This document shows positions 37,782 through 47,147 of a stretch of 64,000 bases of DNA, in pieces. Position 1 is the stretch's first letter; each line of letters begins with the position of its first letter. Made by a program: the position numbers and the translations under genes. The stretch is from Vibrio ichthyoenteri ATCC 700023. Its GTDB lineage: Bacteria; Pseudomonadota; Gammaproteobacteria; Enterobacterales; Vibrionaceae. A model generated the notes under the pieces. That model did no database searches and was not told where the DNA came from. It worked only from the letters and a program-made list of their open reading frames with translations. The stretch is taken from contig NZ_AFWF01000231.1 of assembly GCF_000222605.1 (NCBI RefSeq), positions 1 through 64,000 on the forward strand. The letters run 5' to 3'.

Positions 37782-38915
37782 CTAGATTTTTAGCGCAAAC
37801 ATCGCTGCCACATTACGTGCCGTTAATTCAATATTCTCAGCCGCTTCAGCCATCGCCGTTGGTAAGTCGACCGAGCGGTTTACTACCGCGAATACCGCAT
37901 CAATACCATGCTCATGCACCACACCGCAGTCTTGCGTTAAACAGCCTGAAATACCGATTACCGGTACCGCGTGTTTTTTCGCCGCGCGAGCGACACCAAT
38001 TGGCGTTTTACCGTGAATAGTTTGGCTATCAATACGACCTTCGCCAGTAATCACTAAATCTGCGTCAGCCACCACATCCGTTAGGTTAACGGCGTCCATC
38101 ACAATCTCGATGCCTGGGCGAAGTTCTGCGTTTAATAGGCCCATCAGTGCCGCACCTAAACCACCTGCCGCGCCAGCGCCTGGACGGTTTAGTACATCAT
38201 GACCCAATTGCTTCTTAATCACCTCAGCGTAGTGAGCAAGGTTGCTATCAAGCTGTGCCACCATCTCTGGTGTTGCGCCTTTTTGTGGACCGAATACTTG
38301 CGACGCACCTTTAGGGCCGCATAGTGGGTTGTCCACATCACACGCCACTTCTAAACGTACTTGTGCAAGACGAGGATCAAGACCGCTCATATCGATAGTA
38401 TGCAATTTTGCTAGCTCACCGCCACCAAAACCCAGTGATTGACCCGTTGCATCCAGTAGACGAATACCGAGAGCTTGCGCCATACCTAGGCCGCCATCAT
38501 TGGTTGCACTGCCTCCAATACCAACGATGATGTGTTCAACACCTTTATCAAGCACAGCTTGGATTAACTCGCCAGTACCTAAAGTTGTGGTGATCATTGG
38601 GTTGCGCTTGGCTGGCTCAACAAGGTGTAGACCTGATGCCGCCGCCATTTCGATAATCGCTGTTTTGCCATCACCCATTAAACCGTAGAAACCCGTTACT
38701 TTTTCACCCAGTGGGCCAGTAACCGTATGCTCAATAATCTCGCCGCCAGTGGCATCCACCAAAGATTGAACCGTGCCTTCACCGCCGTCAGCCATTGGTA
38801 GTTTTATGTATTCAGCGTTTGGCAAAACTTGCTTAAAGCCTTGTTCAATCGCAATCGCGACGTCCATCGCACTAAGACTTTCTTTGTATGAATCAGGAGC
38901 AATAACAATTTTCAT
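37782..38915 (-). CDS. glxK: Glycerate kinase (GlxK/GarK family)
   Basis: Phosphorylates D-glycerate with ATP; the E. coli family members give 2-phosphoglycerate, which enters lower glycolysis. The start at ATG 38915 (377 residues) yields MKIVIAPDSYKESLSA, the family N terminus; upstream in-frame codons run into gntP's end. Visible marks are ADGGEGT, the glycine-rich GIGGSATNDGG, and TGEGRIDSQT. It begins 19 nt after gntP, in a cdaR-gntP-glxK cassette for glycerate or diacid use. Confidence 0.93.
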   Translation of the reverse strand: MKIVIAPDSYKESLSAMDVAIAIEQGFKQVLPNAEYIKLPMADGGEGTVQSLVDATGGEIIEHTVTGPLGEKVTGFYGLMGDGKTAIIEMAAASGLHLVEPAKRNPMITTTLGTGELIQAVLDKGVEHIIVGIGGSATNDGGLGMAQALGIRLLDATGQSLGFGGGELAKLHTIDMSGLDPRLAQVRLEVACDVDNPLCGPKGASQVFGPQKGATPEMVAQLDSNLAHYAEVIKKQLGHDVLNRPGAGAAGGLGAALMGLLNAELRPGIEIVMDAVNLTDVVADADLVITGEGRIDSQTIHGKTPIGVARAAKKHAVPVIGISGCLTQDCGVVHEHGIDAVFAVVNRSVDLPTAMAEAAENIELTARNVAAMFALKI

Positions 38916-38934
38916 AGTAATAACCTTAAACGCC

Positions 38935-40212
38935 TTAAACAAATAGACCAAATACACCGAACATCATAGTAGAGACAAACGCGATCATTAGACCTACGGC
39001 TGACTCATAAGGGATGAGCTTTAGACGCTCACGAATATCCATATGCACCGCACCACCAGTGGCATGGAAAAAGCTACCATGTGGCATGTGGTCAAATACG
39101 GTTGCACCAGAGTGAATCATGGCTGCGCCAGCCAGTGCAGGTACGCCAAGTTCTAGGATTGTGCCACTAAATACGCTTGCTGCGACTGCCGTACCAGCTG
39201 TCGTCGATGCGGTAGCCAGTGACATCATGGCACCTGAAATCGGCGCGAGTAGGTAAGACGGTAAACCTGATGCGGTTAGGATCTCAATTAATCCGCCTTT
39301 TAGGCCAGAGTTCGCAATGATACCGGCTAGAGTACCTGTACCGAGTAGCATTACTGCCACTGGTGCCATACGGCTTAGGCCAGAGACAGCGAAGCGGTTG
39401 GTATCGTGGAAGCGACCCATCACCACTGCGCCAAGGAAGCCACCAAGCGGTAGAGCAATTAGAGGGTCGATGTTGATGCCTGCGATAGGACGTAGCGCAA
39501 GCAGCGCAATCGCAACCAATGGGGCAACAATCGCTGCGCCAAAGCTTGGTAGCTTGCTTAGGTCAACGGAGACCACTTCGCTTTCATGCACCATGCTGCC
39601 TTTGTTAGTCAGGCGCTTCGCAATCATGTAAGCCACGATAAGACCAAACAAACCTGGGATCACGCCCGCGGCCATTACTGAGGTCAGTGGTACGTTAAAC
39701 GCGTCTGCTGCTGCGATCGCATTTGGGTTTGGTGACATCACGTTACCGGCTTTACCGCCGCCGACCATTGCCAGCAAAATTGCGGCTTTAGAGATGTTGG
39801 CACGTTGTGCGATAGCTAGAGCGATAGGAGAAACGGTGATCACCGCAACGTCAACGAATACGCCAACGGCAGTCAGAATTAGAGTCGCTAGAGCAAGAGC
39901 GAGTAGGGCACGGGTTTCGCCTACTTTCTTTACAATCGTTTCGGCAATCGAGGTAGCGGCGCCAGATTCAATTAGCACGCCAGCGAGTACACCCGCAGCC
40001 AAAATGCGTAATACAGCAGTGACAATACCTTGCGCGCCGCCAATCATCAGTGAAACGGTATCAGTCAGTGATACACCACCAATGACACCACCAACCAGTG
40101 CGCCAATGATCATGCCGTAAGCGGGTGGAACTTTGCGTAGGATAAGCGCGATTGCCACAATCAGAGCAGCTAAGGCGCCTAGGGTAGAGACTTCAACCAT
40201 GGTTGTTTCCAT
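38935..40212 (-). CDS. GntP-family permease, probable glycerate transporter
   Basis: Inner-membrane proton symporter of the gluconate permease family, 425 residues and about 12 hydrophobic segments. Typical blocks are GGGKAGNVMSPNPNAIAAA and the late HSGATVFDHMPHGSF. Family members carry gluconate, related sugar acids or glycerate. Glycerate is the likely substrate here because glycerate kinase follows after 19 nt and CdaR lies upstream; the sequence alone does not settle this. E. coli uses an unrelated MFS transporter (GarP) in the equivalent pathway. Confidence 0.85.
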   Translation of the reverse strand: METTMVEVSTLGALAALIVAIALILRKVPPAYGMIIGALVGGVIGGVSLTDTVSLMIGGAQGIVTAVLRILAAGVLAGVLIESGAATSIAETIVKKVGETRALLALALATLILTAVGVFVDVAVITVSPIALAIAQRANISKAAILLAMVGGGKAGNVMSPNPNAIAAADAFNVPLTSVMAAGVIPGLFGLIVAYMIAKRLTNKGSMVHESEVVSVDLSKLPSFGAAIVAPLVAIALLALRPIAGINIDPLIALPLGGFLGAVVMGRFHDTNRFAVSGLSRMAPVAVMLLGTGTLAGIIANSGLKGGLIEILTASGLPSYLLAPISGAMMSLATASTTAGTAVAASVFSGTILELGVPALAGAAMIHSGATVFDHMPHGSFFHATGGAVHMDIRERLKLIPYESAVGLMIAFVSTMMFGVFGLFV

Positions 40213-40333
40213 CTAAGTTATAAGAGTTATTTTGTGCCGACTATAGAGCGGTGTGTTCTGGTCGTCTTTAGAGTGGATAACAAATATTCAAGCGTTTACG
40301 ACGCTGTTTTTGTGCGCATGCACAAATTGCTCG

Positions 40334-41485
40334 CTAGTGGCCGAAGAGTTTTAGGGCAAGGTAAAGATGCAATTTGTTATCTAAGTTATTGATATTTAGG
40401 TGGGTAATTTCTTCTATGCGTTCTAGGCGATAACGTAGGGTATTGCGGTGAATATGCAGTATTTGGCAAGTTTGATAAGCATCACAGTTCTGTGCAAAAA
40501 ATGCCTTCAAGGTTTTTACCAGTGTGCCTTTGTTGTCTTTTTGCAGCAGCAAATCAAATGGTTCTTTGATCTGCTCCACTTTCCAAGACTCTTCAAATAG
40601 GCTGCTTAGCAGAACAGGCAAGCGGTGGTTTTGGTAGAAAAACACTTCTCCGTCTTGATCATCAATGGCGTCTAACGTCAGTTTGGCGGTTTGATAAGAC
40701 TTACTTAAACCATCAGGGCCAGAAAAATAGTCTCCTAACGCCATACGGATTTTGAACTTACCCAATTGGCGTACCCGCTTGAGCAGTTTGGTCACGCGCT
40801 TACGTTCATTCTCAACCGACCAGCCAGATTTGGTCAGTTCAATCGGCTTTAGTACCACTACTTCATTGGTTGAAACCGATAAGATGCCCACTAGATTATC
40901 GCGTTCAGGAAATTCTAATAAGTGCACCAATTGCTGCAAGTTTGCTAATGAGAGCGGCGCATGATCATCGTCAGACATAACCTGTACCACCGCGGCAATG
41001 CGTGGCTTGGTTAAATCAAGTTCCAGACGATCGGCAATCACACGGATCTGACCGTCATCCAATGGCGCCCCTTGAATCAACTGCATCACTAACTCTTCGC
41101 GATGGCGTTTGTGCCACTCAACTTGTGACATCAAGGCCGCTTGTTCAACGATCAACTCAGCGGTCATTTTGACCAGTTCACCATATTGCTGCACGTTGTC
41201 AGGTTCGCCTGAGATACCAATCACCCCAATCACTTTATCTTGATAGATGATCGGGAAATTGATGCCCGGTTTTACCCCTTTGAGGTGCTGAGCGGTGGCT
41301 GAGTCAATCGCCACCACGCGCTGCTCTGCGATGGCAAGAATCGATCCTTCATGACGTTGACGTAGCCGAGTAGGATCGCCAGAGCCAATAATTCGGCCAA
41401 ACTCATCCATCACATTGACTGAATAAGGGATGATTTTCATCGAACGCTCAACGATTTGTCGGGCGATGGTTTCGTTTAACTGCAT
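40334..41485 (-). CDS. cdaR: CdaR-type sugar diacid / glycerate regulator
   Basis: Transcriptional activator of 383 residues. The N-terminal sugar-diacid-recognition domain (about 1-135, with NVMDEFGRIIGSGDPTR and GVIGISGEP) matches E. coli CdaR, which responds to glycerate, galactarate and glucarate. The C-terminal PucR-type helix-turn-helix reads IHRNTLRYRLERIEEIT (near 350). It lies 121 bp upstream of gntP in the same direction, so it probably activates gntP-glxK from that gap. No garD, gudD or other diacid-degrading genes are in the window, so glycerate is the more likely signal. Confidence 0.92.
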   Translation of the reverse strand: MQLNETIARQIVERSMKIIPYSVNVMDEFGRIIGSGDPTRLRQRHEGSILAIAEQRVVAIDSATAQHLKGVKPGINFPIIYQDKVIGVIGISGEPDNVQQYGELVKMTAELIVEQAALMSQVEWHKRHREELVMQLIQGAPLDDGQIRVIADRLELDLTKPRIAAVVQVMSDDDHAPLSLANLQQLVHLLEFPERDNLVGILSVSTNEVVVLKPIELTKSGWSVENERKRVTKLLKRVRQLGKFKIRMALGDYFSGPDGLSKSYQTAKLTLDAIDDQDGEVFFYQNHRLPVLLSSLFEESWKVEQIKEPFDLLLQKDNKGTLVKTLKAFFAQNCDAYQTCQILHIHRNTLRYRLERIEEITHLNINNLDNKLHLYLALKLFGH

Positions 41486-41715
41486 AGAAGACTGGCTGTT
41501 GGTTACAAAGGTCGCAAGATACCACTGGCCTAGAATCGGAACAATATTGATAAGGTTGTGGAATACTCTTTGAGTAAAAATGATGGGTTAAATAGCATTC
41601 GCAAGCGCAGTTTCAATCTCAAGTACAGTGATGCCACATTGAATTTCCGTGTCAGTTTTGCGTCGAAGGTAGCTTGTCGTTATACTCGCCGCGATTTAAT
41701 TGCTAGGCCGTCGTG

Positions 41716-42087
41716 ATGGAATTTGAATTTGTAAGAAACACCTTAATGGGCGAATACTACGTAAAATGCAGCATGGGGCATGAAATCGTTGGGCGTTGGC
41801 TGCAAGAAGAGATTGGTAAAGATGCACAGAAGATTGATCAAGTTGAGCAACTGATTGACAAAGCTTTGGCTGCGCCACAGCAAGAGCATATGCTGTTGGG
41901 TAAGGAAATCAGCCTTTCTATTCTCGGTGATGAAGTGACCGTGCAAGAAAACGTGTTACTGCATGGTGAAGAGCTGGATGCTGATAGTGAATACGATTTC
42001 TATGATTGTGAAAGCACCGCAAGTTGTGGGCTAGAGGATTTTTCACTAGCGATAGAGCAGTGGCAGCGTTTTTTAAATAACCGCTAA
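41716..42087 (+). CDS. yacL: YacL family protein (UPF0231)
   Basis: Small acidic cytoplasmic protein of 123 residues, unknown function. MEFEFVRN, SMGHEIVGRW and the late YDCESTASCGLEDF match E. coli YacL, which directly follows acnB there. Here a three-gene glycerate cassette separates the two. I choose ATG 41716 over the GTG at 41713, because AGG stands about 9 nt upstream and the family begins at this Met. Confidence 0.88.
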   Translation: MEFEFVRNTLMGEYYVKCSMGHEIVGRWLQEEIGKDAQKIDQVEQLIDKALAAPQQEHMLLGKEISLSILGDEVTVQENVLLHGEELDADSEYDFYDCESTASCGLEDFSLAIEQWQRFLNNR

Positions 42088-42142
42088 CAGAGCGTCATCT
42101 TTTCTCGTTTTTACCTTTCTGGTGTTAGATCTTTTATTGACG

Positions 42143-42173
42143 AAAAAGCGCACCAAGAAAGGTGCACTTTTTT
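42143..42173. terminator. Terminator, yacL/M60
   Basis: AAAAAGCGCACC, AAGAAA, GGTGCACTTTTTT: a stem of about 11 pairs with one C-A mismatch, between convergent yacL and the metalloprotease gene; suits both strands. Confidence 0.8.
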
Positions 42174-42227
42174 ATGTCGTCATGTTTGCTGTTGTGCCAA
42201 ATAAGTGGCCGTATAACAAATGATGGG

Positions 42228-44972
42228 TTAGTGACATTGTCGATAGTTTTCGAGAGCGCTTTCTAGCATTAAGGTCGTCGAAAATGCTTCTTGGCGGCTT
42301 GGTAGTGCCATTGTCGTAACTTCAATTCCCATCTGAGTCATGTCTTGTAAATCTTGCCAGCTGTAATCATCACATTGACCTTGGCCCGATTTCGCTTGCT
42401 CGATAGCTTGTTGGGTTAATTGCGCCAGCTTATCGATGTTTGCAACATCGGCAATATCACTTGCGGTGATCACAAAAACCGCTTGAGTCATTTCTGCATA
42501 GTTACCATCGCTATCGGTTACTTGATAAGTCACGCTAGAATAGCCTTCTTTATTGGTATCAATGCTTCCTTCTACGTCAATCATATCAGTGATGTCGCCA
42601 TCTTCCGTGTCGATCGCGGTGACATGATCGGCGTGATTGAATTGGCTTGAAAGCAAAACGTTGGTTGACGCAAACCCCTTCAATGTTGGCTTCTCATTCG
42701 ACGGATTGTGCTTTTGTAGCGAGCGATCCACCGCTTTTACTGAGTATTGATACTGGCTGCTCTGGCTTACTTTCTTATCTTTAAAGGTGTTGGTGTCTGT
42801 AAAGCCAACCAATTGACCATCGCGATAAATTTCATAACCGAGTAGGTGCTCTTCTTGTTCATCACTCACTGTTAAAGTCAGGGTATTGCCTGATATAGAA
42901 GTGATTTTCGCATTGTTAGTACCAGTAAAACCGTCGCCTTGGTAGTCAAACGTTCCACGAACTGTGGCATACCATGTCGGCAGCGCGACTGGCTCCAAGT
43001 GGCCAATGTCATGAATGATCACATCGTCCGCAATAAATCCATAGCGTTTGAAATGCTCACTCATATCCAAACCAATGATTTTTGAGGTTTCACTGACCAG
43101 GTATTCACGATAGTTGTCATGGCTGCTTGAGTCATCAAATGCACGTAAAGAGCGGTGCAGTTCTTGCCATAAACCAGGTTTAAACAACTCGAGCTGAACT
43201 AACATTAAGGTTTTAACGGTTTCAGGCATCTTGTCAAAAGGCACTTGATTAAAGATGTCTTCGAACGCTTTATCATAGGCACGATTGTAGTTTAAGTTAT
43301 TCACATAGCGCGCAAAATTGTCTTGGCCAGAGTGTTTATAGGTGAGCACATGATCAGGCACGTTGGTTGAGATGTGGTATAGCGGGCGTAACATTGAATG
43401 CTCAAGTTGATGCGCCATTTCATGCAAATAAATTGAAAATGTCTCTCGTCCTGGGTTCTGATAGGCGTATAAGAATGGAGACCAAGAAACAACCGGATAT
43501 TGTGTAAATCCAGGGCTGGCCGATGCAGAGCCATTATTATCACTATTTTTGATCATATGAGTCATCATCATTGATGAATCAGCGATATCAAACATAGCGA
43601 GTAGCTCGCGTGTCATGTCATTCCATTTTTCAATAGTGCGACTTGATGATACGCCATCTTGGTTAAATGCTTTGTGCGCCAGCCCAATCGTTTCTGTGTG
43701 AATAATATTATCAGTCACAATATCGATTACGCCAATCGTGGAGCGGTCATTGAGATAATCCTGGTAATAGCCGTCAACTAGGTTGCGTACATCAGCATCA
43801 TCATCACTACCTCTAATCACCGGATAATCTTGGCCACCAGCGATACGGATTTTGGCTCCTGAACCTTGTTGAGGGTTCGCATATTGGTAGTAAATTGGAC
43901 CACCACGACGAATTTGAGTTTGCATCGAGCCACCCGTTAAGAACGGAACTTCGATTTTATTGTAACCGTGGTTCAAGCGTACGGTTTGATTCCATTCTGT
44001 TTCAGGTGTGAGTTTTGGAGCGTATTGAGTAAACACTAATTCAACATCACGATTTGTATCGAACTTCGATTCAGGGTTCTCAACAAAAACATGAATCTCA
44101 TCGCCAGCCGCCGCCGCGACGCCCGTGATTTGGTAATTATGAGAGAAGTGCATGCCGTTGCGGTCATTAAACTCGATGCGGTCTTGCCCTTTATTGAGTT
44201 CGATTACATCGGTGCTCAAACTGTCTGGTGCCACAACAAGCTGTTTTGCGATCTCAATATAAAGCAAGAATTCATGTTTATCGTAGCCTTGTTCCCATGA
44301 CTCTAGATCGGGAAGAGCGACGATTTTTTGCTCAATAAGTAAAATATCTTCAAGAGTGAGTGTGTTTTCTTTGAGTGCAGACATGGTCGCGTCAGTGAAC
44401 CAGCTCATGACAACGTCAAAAGGGGAGACAGAATAAAACTCAAAGTCTTGAGCTCCAGCTTTATCACCAATGGCCTCATCAAAAACAAGTTTGATACGCT
44501 TTGCTTCAAAGGGTTCAAATTCAAATAAAACAACACGAGGAGCATCAATATCAGCAGAACCTGTCGCCATCAGAGAGAAGTTATTACCTTGATTGCTCTG
44601 AGATGCATAAAGACTGAAATGCAAAGCTGAGCCAGTTTGATTTCTCTGACGGGTATAAAAAAAACTGCCGATATTCTCAGTGTTGTTAAATTCTACAATC
44701 ACTTCATTTTTAAATTGGTCGGAATTTTTTTTATCACTTAGCCAAAGCGATGAACTCGAGCGATCAAATGCGGCGTCAAGCCAGCCACCACCGTTGTTTT
44801 CATAGCTGAGAGCGTTGAGGATGTAAGGTTCTTTGTTTTGGTAATCCTCCCCCCAGCCAGAGGGAGTAGCCGTTAGGGTGAGGTCTCGATCAACATCATT
44901 GCTTAAAGCATAAGTTGAAGCACTCAAAAGCATCAGACTGATTGCGGGAACCAGCAGAGGACATTTTATCAT
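42228..44972 (-). CDS. Secreted M60-like zinc metalloprotease
   Basis: Large exported protein, 914 residues from ATG 44972 (a further 23 upstream residues would precede the signal peptide). Order: signal peptide (about 1-22), a discoidin-like N-terminal domain (to about 180), an M60/enhancin-type domain with GGPIYYQYANP and HEMAH (H517, E518, H521), a fibronectin-III-like module (near 720-780), a DUF5011-like Ig module with DTEDGDIT, and a helical tail with two Cys. M60 enzymes are mucin-type glycoprotein proteases. The usual third-ligand Glu 8-24 residues after HExxH is absent; D540 or H541 might serve. No secretion genes adjoin it. Confidence 0.8.
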   Translation of the reverse strand: MIKCPLLVPAISLMLLSASTYALSNDVDRDLTLTATPSGWGEDYQNKEPYILNALSYENNGGGWLDAAFDRSSSSLWLSDKKNSDQFKNEVIVEFNNTENIGSFFYTRQRNQTGSALHFSLYASQSNQGNNFSLMATGSADIDAPRVVLFEFEPFEAKRIKLVFDEAIGDKAGAQDFEFYSVSPFDVVMSWFTDATMSALKENTLTLEDILLIEQKIVALPDLESWEQGYDKHEFLLYIEIAKQLVVAPDSLSTDVIELNKGQDRIEFNDRNGMHFSHNYQITGVAAAAGDEIHVFVENPESKFDTNRDVELVFTQYAPKLTPETEWNQTVRLNHGYNKIEVPFLTGGSMQTQIRRGGPIYYQYANPQQGSGAKIRIAGGQDYPVIRGSDDDADVRNLVDGYYQDYLNDRSTIGVIDIVTDNIIHTETIGLAHKAFNQDGVSSSRTIEKWNDMTRELLAMFDIADSSMMMTHMIKNSDNNGSASASPGFTQYPVVSWSPFLYAYQNPGRETFSIYLHEMAHQLEHSMLRPLYHISTNVPDHVLTYKHSGQDNFARYVNNLNYNRAYDKAFEDIFNQVPFDKMPETVKTLMLVQLELFKPGLWQELHRSLRAFDDSSSHDNYREYLVSETSKIIGLDMSEHFKRYGFIADDVIIHDIGHLEPVALPTWYATVRGTFDYQGDGFTGTNNAKITSISGNTLTLTVSDEQEEHLLGYEIYRDGQLVGFTDTNTFKDKKVSQSSQYQYSVKAVDRSLQKHNPSNEKPTLKGFASTNVLLSSQFNHADHVTAIDTEDGDITDMIDVEGSIDTNKEGYSSVTYQVTDSDGNYAEMTQAVFVITASDIADVANIDKLAQLTQQAIEQAKSGQGQCDDYSWQDLQDMTQMGIEVTTMALPSRQEAFSTTLMLESALENYRQCH

Positions 44973-45272
44973 TTGTTTTTTACCAATTAATTGCCAGCGA
45001 ATTATTAATTTCGTTGATGTAACTACTCTGTTGAGCGGCATTTTGTAGCGAGCTTCATGATTTGGCGTTTGTTTTTATTTCATTTTGTGATCTTTATTCA
45101 AGTATTGATTCTCATTGTGATGTATGGGTTTGTTTCTGTTTGTTTTCTGCACGCCAAAAGAGATTTTTCCAATGGTGAATGAGGCGGGAGATTATGGTGG
45201 CGATTCGAACGTCAACGATAGGGGGAGTAATGTGGTTTTTATGCTGCTAACTGCTTTATATTCGGGAATCCA

Positions 45273-45289
45273 TGCACCATTAAGGTGCA
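45273..45289. promoter_or_regulatory. NtrC enhancer site
   Basis: TGCACCATTAAGGTGCA: a near-perfect palindrome matching the NtrC consensus TGCACC-N5-GGTGCA. It lies about 63 bp upstream of the sigma54 promoter, a normal enhancer distance. Confidence 0.88.
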
Positions 45290-45351
45290 GTAACAATTGC
45301 TTTGTTGTTTACTTTTATCGCTTATTTAAAAGAAACAATAATTTACAGACT

Positions 45352-45367
45352 TGGCATGCAACTTGGA
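45352..45367 (+). promoter_or_regulatory. Sigma54 promoter of glnK-amtB
   Basis: TGGCATGCAACTTGGA: GG at -24 and TTGG at -12 with correct 10-bp spacing; the -12 C is G, one mismatch to TGGCAC-N5-TTGCA. It is 39 nt before glnK, below the NtrC site. Confidence 0.82.
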
Positions 45368-45396
45368 CTATAGAAATAAAAGACAGCATACCTTGA

Positions 45397-45744
<348 letters not shown>

Positions 45745-45760
45745 TACTAAGGATTGGAGA

Positions 45761-46996
45761 ATGAACATGGAATTATCATTAACAGTAAGTGAACTACGCT
45801 ACGCCCTCGACACTTTTTTCTTTCTTATTTCAGGTGCGTTAGTGATGTGGATGGCAGCAGGTTTTGCCATGTTAGAAGCGGGGCTTGTCCGTTCAAAAAA
45901 CACCACGGAAATTTTAACTAAGAACATCTGTTTATACGCTATTGCCTGTACGACTTTCTTGGCCGTTGGTTACAATATTATGTATGTCGATAATAGTGCA
46001 GGCGGTTGGTTGCCATCATTTGGTGCTCTTATTGGTACTCAAAGTGAAGGCGCGGATCATTCACTAGAATCAGACTTTTTCTTCCAGGTGGTATTTGTTG
46101 CGACGGCGATGTCAGTGGTATCTGGTGCGGTAGCTGAACGTATGAAACTTTGGTCTTTCCTGATCTTTTCGGTAGTGCTAACAGCATTCATCTACCCAGT
46201 AGAGGGGTACTGGACATGGGGTGGCGGTTTCTTGTCAGAAGCAGGCTTTAGTGACTTTGCAGGTTCAGGCATTGTGCATATGGCGGGGGCATCAGCAGCG
46301 TTGGCAGGTGTATTGTTACTGGGTGCTCGTAAAGGTAAATACGGCAAAAATGGCGAGATTTACCCTATTCCAGGTTCAAACATGCCCCTTTCAACTTTAG
46401 GTACATTCATCTTGTGGTTCGGCTGGTTTGGTTTCAACGGTGGCTCACAATTGATGGTGTCTGACTTTGAAAATGCGACCGCGGTGGGTCAGATTTTCCT
46501 TAATACCAATGCAGCGGCTGCGGCTGGTGCGATTGCAGCGCTTCTAGTGTGTAAAACGACTTGGGGTAAAGCTGATTTGACGATGATTTTGAACGGTGCG
46601 TTGGCTGGCCTTGTGGCGATTACGGCTGACCCACTATCACCATCGCCAATGTATGCGGTAGCGATTGGTGCTGTCTCTGGTGTGGTTGTTGTCTTTAGTA
46701 TTGTCGCGCTAGATAAGCTTAAAATTGATGATCCAGTGGGCGCTATCTCAGTGCACGGCGTATGTGGTTTCTTTGGTCTGATGGTTGTGCCATTGAGCAA
46801 TGCGGATGCGACCTTTAGTGCTCAGTTGCTGGGTGCCCTTGTTATCTTTGCTTGGGTGTTTGGTGCAAGCTTAGTGGTATGGGCTGTGCTAAAAGCGACT
46901 ATCGGTATTCGAGTGACCGAAGATGAAGAGCTCGAAGGTATGGATGTTCATGATTGTGGTGTAGATGCATACCCGGAGTTTGTTTCACTTAAATAG
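45761..46996 (+). CDS. amtB: Ammonium transporter AmtB
   Basis: Trimeric inner-membrane ammonium channel, 411 residues and about 11 helices. Conserved features include the twin histidines in GSGIVHMAGA and ISVHGVCGFFG and the AGFAMLEAGLVRSKN segment near the N terminus. The ATG at 45761 has GGAG 7 nt upstream; an earlier in-frame start would overlap glnK. GlnK controls it post-translationally by plugging the cytoplasmic face, and NtrC controls both genes. Confidence 0.95.
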   Translation: MNMELSLTVSELRYALDTFFFLISGALVMWMAAGFAMLEAGLVRSKNTTEILTKNICLYAIACTTFLAVGYNIMYVDNSAGGWLPSFGALIGTQSEGADHSLESDFFFQVVFVATAMSVVSGAVAERMKLWSFLIFSVVLTAFIYPVEGYWTWGGGFLSEAGFSDFAGSGIVHMAGASAALAGVLLLGARKGKYGKNGEIYPIPGSNMPLSTLGTFILWFGWFGFNGGSQLMVSDFENATAVGQIFLNTNAAAAAGAIAALLVCKTTWGKADLTMILNGALAGLVAITADPLSPSPMYAVAIGAVSGVVVVFSIVALDKLKIDDPVGAISVHGVCGFFGLMVVPLSNADATFSAQLLGALVIFAWVFGASLVVWAVLKATIGIRVTEDEELEGMDVHDCGVDAYPEFVSLK

Positions 46997-47030
46997 TGTT
47001 GAAATATAGCGTTACAAATTAACCAACTAG

Positions 47031-47058
47031 AAACCTGTCGTTATCGGCAGGTTTTTTT
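47031..47058 (+). terminator. Terminator after amtB
   Basis: AAACCTGTCG, TTAT, CGGCAGGTTT followed by T: a 10-bp stem with one G-T pair, 34 nt after amtB. Confidence 0.9.
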
Positions 47059-47069
47059 ATGTTTAAGAA

Positions 47070-47097
47070 TTGTATTCCAACCGTACATGATTATAAT
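47070..47097 (+). promoter_or_regulatory. Sigma70 promoter of fbpABC
   Basis: TTGTAT (47070-47075), 16-bp spacer, TATAAT (47092-47097). Transcription would start near 47104, just before the Fur box. Confidence 0.8.
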
Positions 47098-47106
47098 AAC
47101 GCAACT

Positions 47107-47125
47107 GATAAACATTATCATTTAA
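47107..47125. promoter_or_regulatory. Fur box upstream of fbpA
   Basis: GATAAACATTATCATTTAA resembles the 19-bp GATAATGATAATCATTATC consensus (about 13 matches by eye). It overlaps the predicted transcription start of fbpA, so Fur with iron should block the promoter. Confidence 0.78.
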
Positions 47126-47147
47126 TAAAAATAAAGGATTTCTGAGA

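Noticed and set aside
45124-45396. Ninety-codon open frame upstream of glnK
   Set aside because: It overlaps the NtrC and sigma54 sites, has no ribosome site and its peptide looks random; it is regulatory DNA.
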